Of a stretch of 64,000 nucleotides of DNA, positions 56,613 through 64,000 are shown piece by piece; position 1 is the first letter of the stretch, and each line of letters starts with the position of its first letter. Position numbers and translations under genes: made by a program. The notes under the pieces are model-generated. The model was not told where the DNA came from. It saw only the letters and a program-made list of their open reading frames with translations, and did not search any database. The DNA lies in contig QANY01008651.1 in assembly GCA_003255025.1 (NCBI GenBank), positions 2,651,279 through 2,715,278 on the forward strand, in the 5' to 3' direction. Source of the DNA: Datisca glomerata. Its lineage: Eukaryota; Streptophyta; Magnoliopsida; Cucurbitales; Datiscaceae.

Positions 56613-57445
56613 CAGGGCGGAGCCAGGACTCGGCTTCAGTAGGGTCACTGGTCCGCTCTTCCTATTTATGTTTATAGTGTATTTTATATCATTCTAATAT
56701 ATATGCATACACACACATATGTATAAGAGACAAAGAGAAATATCAAGATATAAAACTGCATTCGACAACTTTTCATTAAAATGCAAGTTTAAAATCGTCA
56801 TATGAATCATATGATTACAATTGTCCTCGACAAATTTTCATATTTTGGGATCGTTGTATGATTCATTCATTCCCAATAGTATGAAATACATCTTGTTCAA
56901 TGTAGGTAGCCAAACAGTCATTCATCCATTGATCTCTCATTCAATTGCACAATCATTTTTTATGAACTTCATTACAGAAAATACACTTTTCTATCGAGGC
57001 AGTTGCAATTGGCAATATTAATGCTAGTTTTAGTAGTAGATAGACCAATAGATACACATAATTTCTTTTCACCTCTACTAACTTTCTAGCAAGATCATCA
57101 ATTCCTTTGATTGGTAATATTAATTCTAGTTTTAGTAGTAAATAGACCAATGGATACACATCATTTCTTTTCGTCCCCATTAACTTTCTAGCAAGATCAC
57201 CAATTCCTTTGATTTCTAAAAATTTAAGGCTCATGCGCATATCAATAATATAAAGCTCATGTTGGTCATCAATTTTCATGAGATCTATTGGAGTAAAATC
57301 ATATGGATATAAGTGAGCAAGACGAAGCAACATTTATTTGTCAAAAGCAGAGAATGAATCACTCGGATTCAAACAAGAAACACTGAGAAGCAACTCAATA
57401 GACACCTCATTGAAACGCTGATTAAGTTCCTGAAGTTTCATAGAT
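56613..57445 (-). pseudogene. hAT transposase C-terminal fragment with terminal repeat
   Basis: Minus strand from about 57440: LQELNQRFNEVSIELLLSVS, then CLNPSDSFSAFDK followed by an in-frame TAA (57334-57336), then LLRLAHLYPYDFTPIDLMKI, and the hAT dimerisation motif YPLVYLLLKLELILPI. A 102-bp (34-codon) tandem duplication (57011-57112 / 57113-57214) repeats DLARKL..VYLLLKL..ILPI in frame. The hAT end CAGGGCGGAGCCAG lies at 56613-56626 beyond the transposase 3' end. Upstream transposase exons are not recognisable. Inactive. Confidence 0.75.
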
Positions 57446-57885
57446 AGTGTAAAACAACAAAACCCAAAAATAATACATGTTCGTATACTCAGTCTGAGGG
57501 GCTTTACGTCGTGATCTTCCTAGAACCATATACCATTAATCCATATTTGGCACTAATATGCCATTTTGTATCAAAATTCCACAACTTTACTTATAAAGAC
57601 TCCCAACCATCATCCTTCACTGTCTACAATTGTTGTTCTTGCAAGGCTTGGGATAACTTATTTTGATACCCAATATTCTTTTCATCATGTAAACAGTGAA
57701 TACAAACTCAAAAGTCTGAATTACATCCATGGAAGTACGAGCATGAACTCTTTGTTCGTGCTCTACTGCTTCTTCAACACAAACTCCAGCACATCAACTA
57801 TAGAGAAAAACAGTAAAATCACATTCATAAGTGAATGATATTGGGATCCCCAACGTGTATCCCCAACTCGTTGAAGACTAGTTTC

Positions 57886-59826
57886 TGTTGGAAAATGTCC
57901 ATAAAGTAACGTGTAATAACTATTTATTTGTATTTAGTTATTTCTCAGACATTTATATTACTGAATTTTTTTGAATAAATTGAAAGTTTTATTTTAAATT
58001 AAAGCATGCTTATAAATTACTGAAGTCTTGAAACTATTGTCAAAGAAAGAAGAGTGAAGACCGAAGTGTCTCCTGATGAATTCTTCTGAAATAGTTCAAA
58101 ATGATATTCACAGTCTTAGGATCGACTGGACAATCGAATCCGATTACGACCGTTAGGTTGAACCATTGGATGTTAGTCTTGGGGCATAAGAGTGGAGACT
58201 CAAATGGTTAACTTAGACATGTTATGAACATGTTGAATAGACCGGTAAAAAATTAGTTTAGAGTCCAAAACCGTTTACCTAGCTCTAAATCTAATTGTTA
58301 AACCTTAAGGGTAATTACCTTAATCTTGTGGTGAATACGTAACTTGACTTGGTTAGTTACAATCTTTGACATACCAAATGAGTGAGTTTGAATTGACAGG
58401 CAATACATCGGCTGTTGGGATTGTAATTTAATTAAGTAGGAGTTGCGTGATTCACAGATATGAAAATTAGTGGTTGGATTGTGAAAACAACAATATCACC
58501 TTATACTTTATTGATGTGTGTGTGAATAAATTAAATTGGTCAAGTATACAATGAAATAAGTCATTGAATAAGACTTGTGAATTGTACGAGATAATCGATA
58601 ATGTCTTTCTTATTCACAATCAATAAAGGAGTTAAGAAAATAATAACAAGAGGGGTAAAGTGGTAGTTTTATATTCTGCTCTTGTTACTGATATTCATGA
58701 TGTGTATTATGTTAAAATATTATATAGACAATGAAAATAAATAGAGTTTATTTACACCAACAGAAAAATATAGCGCGCATGAATCGAGAGTTGATTCGGC
58801 ATCGAACTTATAGTGGAGTCGTATGATGTCATGATTGAATAGGTCGAGAATTTATGGAGATAAATTCATAAGGTATTTGAATCATAAGCTTTGTTTATGT
58901 GAGTCTATTCGGTCTCAGAAATAACTTAGAGAACATGAATAGAAAAATAAACTAAGTTGGACCAAAATATGTTTTGGTGCCAAGATATATTTCCTACACC
59001 TATATGTGATAGGTGTTGTCACTTGAGTTAGTTAAGTGTAATTATTGTATTGAATTAATTATTAATTATTTTTAATTATTAGATAATTAGTTAAATAAAA
59101 TAAAATAAAATAATTAATTAATTGATGATGAACAATTATATTTATCAATTGGATTGATGAATTTCGATACAACTAAAACTCTAGGAGATCATGTAACTTT
59201 TGGCAAAAATATATAATCAAGGGGATTTTTGGAAATTTTATAATATATGAGTATATTTTTAAATACTGAAAATTACCCTTTGATAAATATCTAATAACAA
59301 TTTGATTGCAAAAAGATAATTAAGATAATATACATTTGTTGTTAATAACACACAAAAATGAAGGGAAAAACGTTTTCTACTCTCACTATTGTTGCCGCCG
59401 AAATTAATCTGAAGAAGGGAATATTTGATTTTTCTTCTTCAATCATTTTGAGAGTGCACACTCAAATTCCTACATAAAATTCTTCTGAGATATATTTTGA
59501 AAATTAACGGGTGGTTGTTGGTGGACTAATTCAGAAATCATTCGTGGAAGATCAAGTTCGTGATTTTGATCTTAAGTTTGAAGAAAACGAAGAACACTCG
59601 AGGGAGTTCCACCAATTCAGAAATTTTTCGATACAGAGTAAAGATGAAAAATCGTTTTCCCTTAATCTATTCGTTTTAATATCGTATATGCATGATCAAA
59701 CTAAAATTGGTTTTAAATTATTTAATATGATTAAATAAATTAAATCATTTTTTTATATTTCGCCTACGAACCATTCACGGTTCAAATATATTATTCTTTA
59801 ATTTTAAAATTGATCGATCCTAATAA
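57886..59826 (+). repeat. Probable long LTR (copia-like)
   Basis: Begins TGTTGGAAAATGTCC and ends ...gatcctaata, followed directly by TTAGTATCAAAACGTAGG (59827-59844), a decayed form of the TTGGTATCAGAGC initiator-tRNA-Met primer-binding site usual in plant copia elements. About 1.94 kb. No copia coding domains are found downstream. Confidence 0.5.
58651..59292 (+). repeat. Direct repeat, copy 1 (partner 61278-61920)
   Basis: About 640 bp, roughly 85-90% alike, starting 'aaataata(a)caagaggggtaaa' and ending 'gaaaattaccctttgataaatat'. Lies inside the probable LTR. Confidence 0.85.
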
Positions 59827-59845
59827 TTAGTATCAAAACGTAGGT

Positions 59846-61277
59846 TTAAGATTATGCATACAAATAATTAAAACGAACGTATCATGAATGTTATGGATAT
59901 TGGCATATATTTGTATGGTAGATCAAAATTATTTTGAATTGTTTTGTGATTGGATCCCGAACTATTGGTTCGAGGCGTTTTTGATTTAGAATTGATGTAT
60001 GCCGAATTTGAGTCATAGGAATTTATGTAATTGTTGTAAAATTTAAATTCGTTGTAAATTCATTGTCGTCTCAAAATCGTCTTCGGAAATCGCTCGAAAC
60101 CGCCGTCGAGAAGTCAAAGGACAGCGACCAAGAAGACGCCGAAAATGCTAATGTTCATGCCAACTGTTCACTGGTGGGCTATTCATGCCGGTACTGATCG
60201 CCGACAGTACTATTCATGCCGGTACTATTCATCACTGGTCACTGCTACCATGTAATGGCCCTTGCACAGTAGAGTCCTAATCGAATTAGGAAGCCTACAA
60301 GTGTTAGAAACCCATGATTTTAGGAAACCTAGGGTTTTTAAAATTCAAATTTTGAAATATGATTTCAAAATCAATTTAGTCCCTTATTGAATTTTAATTT
60401 AATTTGGTAAATTTTCCAACACTTTTATAATTGTAATTTTTTTTAAAAATTGTTTTAAAAATAAATCAATTTACTAATTACTTGGTAATTTGTTTATCAA
60501 AGTAAAAATATGTTGGAAAATTAAATTTTTTAAATTAAAAAATATTTTTTAAAAATGGGACTAAAATTTTGTAAAGCGTTACAAAATGGTGGGACAACAT
60601 GGAAATAAAGGAGCAAATTGCAGATGCCATGGATTGTAATGAGAAATAAGCCAATAGGGAGGTTAAATTTAAATGTATGATTTAACTTTAATCGTGCATC
60701 ATCATATAACATGTCATATAGATTAGAGATATGTCAATATCAAATTATCATGTAGTATGTACATGCATCATTGTAGAATAATTGATAGTGGTTATTATTT
60801 AATTACAATATGAAATTTGTAATGGTTATGATTTTAAATTGAGATTTAAAATTAATAAAGGATTTATAAATTTCATCACGTTTTTCAAATTAATAAAAAT
60901 TATGTTTTTTGAAAAACAACAAAAATATAATTTTTTTCAAAAACGTAGTGGGAGGGTCGTTTGAGTTGAAATATTCCCAAGATTTCCAACGCAAACTTGA
61001 TCATGCCAGGAAGAGTTAGAACCGCCCATAGCGGTCCTCACTTGAATGTGAGAAACTTAGGAATCGTATCACTTTGAGTCATCGAGTTGCTTCAGAAGTT
61101 AAGACTTCTAAAGAGAGTAGTGGGGCATAGCCATCCCATAGACGGACTGTTAGTCCATAACAACTTTTAAAAGTCGATCCGTTGGTTAAACACTTAGACT
61201 GAAGCACATCGGAATCCTCACATAGGGGCTGATCAATGGAGCCAAGGTGACAAATATCATTGGTGATTGGTTAAGCT
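59846..61277. other. Unassigned repeat-like DNA
   Basis: No gene seen. Contains short internal repeats 'ctattcatgccggtact' (60179-60230). The stretch 60955-61277 reads like LTR or leader DNA of another element. Confidence 0.4.
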
Positions 61278-61920
61278 AAGGAAATAATACAAGAGGGGTA
61301 AAATGATAATTTTATATTCTGCTCTTGTTATTGATATTCACGATGAGTATTATCTTGAAATATTCTGTGGACCGTGAAAATAAATAGAGTTTATTTACAC
61401 CAACAGAAGATGTAGCGCGCATGAATCGAGAGTTGATTCGGCATCGAATATTTAATGGAGTCGTACGATGCCGGGATTAAATAGGCCGAGAAATTATGGA
61501 GATAAATTCGCCGAGCATTTGAATCTTAAGTTTTGTTCATGTGGGTCCATTCGGTCTCAGAAAGAGATTAGAGAACATGAATAGAAAAACAAACTAAGTT
61601 GGACCAAAATGTGTTTTGGTGTGAAGACATATTTCCTACACATATATGTGATAGATGTTGTCACTTAAGTTAGTTAAGTCTAATTGTTGTATTGAATATC
61701 ATTTATTATTTTATAATTAGTTAAATATAATAAAATTAATTAAATAATTAATTGATAATGATAAATGATATTTATCAATTGGATTGATGGATTTCATACA
61801 ACTAAAACTCTAGGAGATCATGTAATTTTCAGCAATAATGAATAATTATGGGAATTTTCAAAAAATTTATAATATACGGGTAAATTTGTAAATACTGAAA
61901 ATTACCCTTTGATAAATATC
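61278..61920 (+). repeat. Direct repeat, copy 2, truncated at 61920
   Basis: Partner of 58651-59292. Similarity ends exactly where the GC-richer block begins ('gataaatat|ctctgcgtttttgcg'). Confidence 0.85.
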
Positions 61921-64000
61921 TCTGCGTTTTTGCGCTCCCTCTGCCGCTTTGATCATCTCTTTGTACGCGCTTGCTTCCCCGACCTCCTGGCTAAGAGCAT
62001 TGAGGTTATTATCCCTCAATATCTAAGCCAAATGAGGGTTGACTTATTGTCTGACCGAGCTCTGAAAGGGAAGACCACCAAATGCTACATCTAAGGCATA
62101 AGCAAGGTAAGAGCACGTGCATAATATCTGCCAACGAGTCAACCCGGCTGGAGGAGGCTCCGGCGATTTGGGGATATCTTCCATTCTCTTATCTTAATGC
62201 CATCCCTCGGGGCCGGGGCAACTTTTCAATCCAGCTGCAATAGTCAATCCTCTAAAAGGCTTGTTCCGTCTAGCCCGAATCCGCTCCATCACTAGTGTAG
62301 TGAAGGCGTGAACCGTATGTTATGTGTATTTCAATAATGAATGAATGCACGAACACAAATAATGAGCAGACCAGCCCCCATTTATATGTGGACTCATTTC
62401 ATAACGTATTTTTGAATAAAGAACCGCGCTCCTAGTTAGTTAACGTAGGTGTCTTTCTCGGTTGATGGATGGGATGAATACCTATATAGCTTTGTAATGT
62501 TATTGTCATCTTAATGCTATATTAAAGAATAGAATCTCAAAAAGTTGCTCAAGACTGAGTCCCATTCTCTATAATTGGCTCTCTTACTGTGTAAACAAAC
62601 TTCAAGTCCTAATTGTACTCGACAGGAAGCGTCACAACCTAGGTTTGGGCCCCTTCCGATGTCGATCTGCAGTAATCATTTTCGGAAGCAGGCAAACAAG
62701 ATCGGATGGAATCTAGCCTGACAAGAAGGCAATGGGAGTTCGAACCTCCCTCGATCTATTCTATATTTTATGGTGAGTAAAGCGCGTCTTGCGAGTCAAG
62801 AGAGGCATCGGATCAAGATGCCGTGGGCCCTTCGCGCGCATAGACGCGCCTAGGGAGGCAACCTGTTTGACGTCAATACCGATCTCTCAACTTAATTAGC
62901 GATTCGCGCTTGGAAGCAAAGTGGCTATAGCTTGCTGTACTTCGCGTGCAAGAAAAGCGGTCGAAAAACTGGAGGGCCCAGTGAGCCCACTGCAATGGCA
63001 CCGAAATGGGGTCTGTAGGACGAGAACCCTACACCAGCTGAGATCCTTTCGAGCGCACGACATACCGAAAGCCATTAGCAATTTTATGATGGGGGCGATC
63101 ATGGATTAACTAACAAGATGAAATAGCTATCATAAAAAAGCATGAATTGAACGTCTCTAGCTTTAAAAACCCGTGTTTTACACCTCAAATTTGCTATAAT
63201 AGCGCGATGGAAGCCCTAAACTAGCTAAACTAAGTACATGCAATAGCGTGGGAAGAGCCCCGTTTGAAACTAGCTCTGTATCAAAGAAGCTAGCATAACA
63301 TAGCGATAAATAACCATTTCTCAATACTATCAAACTAATCAATGCTACACTCACTGGTAACAGACAGCAGGAATTGTGTATAAAAGTGCACAATAAGTAT
63401 GTCAATCCACCGGTGAAGATAAAGGCACATCCAGAGAAATAAACTATAAAATGCTCGACGAAAGGCCATAGAAGTGCGCTTATAAAATGCATTAATCAAG
63501 CTTTGAAGTGAAGGTCACAGGGGCTATGAGACCCGATTAAGTGTAGGAATTAGTGTTGGAAGCCCTAGTAGTAAGCAAAAAATGAAAAGTATCCCCAAGC
63601 TTATTCATAAGCTAAAGATAGCCAAGATGGATGGAGTAGGGCTAGTCTAAGACAAGACAGACTGATCTCTATTCTCCTGCTCGCGTTTACAAGGTTTCCC
63701 GCTCAATCTATTGAGTGACAGCTCTTGTTGGGTTCTACAAGGAAGCATCTCGACAGGCCCGCAACCTGTGCTGTGGTTGATGCCTCACCTGAACTCTAAT
63801 TCCGTACTGAATTTACCGCTTCTTCGTCCGAGCGGCCCCCTGAGGATGCGAGAAGCCAATGATAGGAGTGGTTCAATGGACTCTCTTCGAAGGATTTCCA
63901 CTTTGATGCCCTGGCGACACCTAAGCCGCTTTAGTAGGGACAAACTAAAATACCCCATCATAGCACTCTAAGGTTCAGCAGAGAACTATTGAAGCTGGAA
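61921..64000. other. Probable mitochondrial-type DNA insertion (NUMT), runs off the window
   Basis: GC content jumps to around 45%, and codon-poor, mosaic 'gcgcgcatagacgcgcctag', 'tcgaaaaactggagggccca' type sequence replaces AT-rich nuclear repeats. This texture is characteristic of angiosperm mitochondrial intergenic DNA. No standard mitochondrial gene was recognised; open stretches exist (minus 63492-63178, hydrophobic; plus 63711-63971) but I cannot name them. The first 60-130 bases carry the EMIKAAEGAQ motif seen also at 38.2 kb. The origin is inference from composition. Confidence 0.5.
62699..62758 (+). other. tRNA-like structure lacking a D arm
   Basis: AGATCGG (62699-62705) pairs with TCGATCT (62751-62757) over 7 bp including one G-T. 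A canonical T arm GGGAG-TTCGAAC-CTCCC sits at 62734-62750, and GCCT-gacaaga-AGGC gives a 4-bp stem with a 7-base loop in the anticodon position. U33 and a D arm are missing, so this is not a normal tRNA; it could be a decayed tRNA or a mitochondrial t-element. Confidence 0.4.

Noticed and set aside
57566..57838. Plus-strand ORF of 90 codons next to the hAT transposase
   Set aside because: Opposite to the transposase, no recognised motif, and ends in low-complexity sequence; probably chance in transposon DNA.
63711..63971. ORF of 86 codons in the putative NUMT
   Set aside because: Not recognised as any mitochondrial gene; left as an unassigned open stretch inside the insert and not called a gene.

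Overview
The window is nuclear DNA of a flowering plant, most likely a eudicot. The coding sequence is intron-rich with GT-AG splice sites, the background is AT-rich, and Ty3/gypsy, hAT and MITE-type elements have inserted into each other. The best anchor is a complete 20-exon condensin SMC2 gene. I cannot name the species.

Layout. (1) 1-2.4 kb: a small ORF of unknown function and a repeat fragment. (2) 2.7-11.0 kb: SMC2, with an E2F-type site upstream. (3) 11.4-31.2 kb: segment A of a duplication. It holds a two-exon gene for a 68-aa secreted-peptide precursor and a 46-aa ORF. It is split by a Tat-like Ty3/gypsy element (15024-23876, coding on the minus strand, carrying an internal inversion) and by a second gypsy remnant (24875-30371). 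(4) 31.3-31.8 kb: a two-exon gene for a 97-aa single-pass membrane protein. (5) 34.4-38.0 kb: a 3.6-kb pyrimidine-rich triplet array. (6) 38-44.5 kb: a gypsy gag remnant, a 703-bp TIR element and a broken nuclear gene on the minus strand. (7) 44.5-53 kb: segment B of the duplication. It carries a second 68-aa peptide gene and a second 46-aa ORF, and is interrupted by GGGTC-rich elements with a 1.94-kb nonautonomous hAT nested inside. (8) 54-62 kb: MITEs, a decayed hAT transposase and long-LTR (copia-like) remnants. (9) 61.9-64 kb: GC-richer, non-nuclear-looking DNA, probably a mitochondrial insertion.

The intact genes do not form a pathway. SMC2 is a cell-cycle housekeeping gene. The two peptide genes are paralogues that share signal peptide, intron phase, a C-terminal PDFPW/GGY/NP core and a W-box core at the same promoter position, so they look like a small and possibly undescribed secreted-peptide family. 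The two segments serve as an insertion clock: where A is interrupted, B usually keeps the empty site, and vice versa. No database search was possible; family names come from recognised motifs and are graded by confidence.
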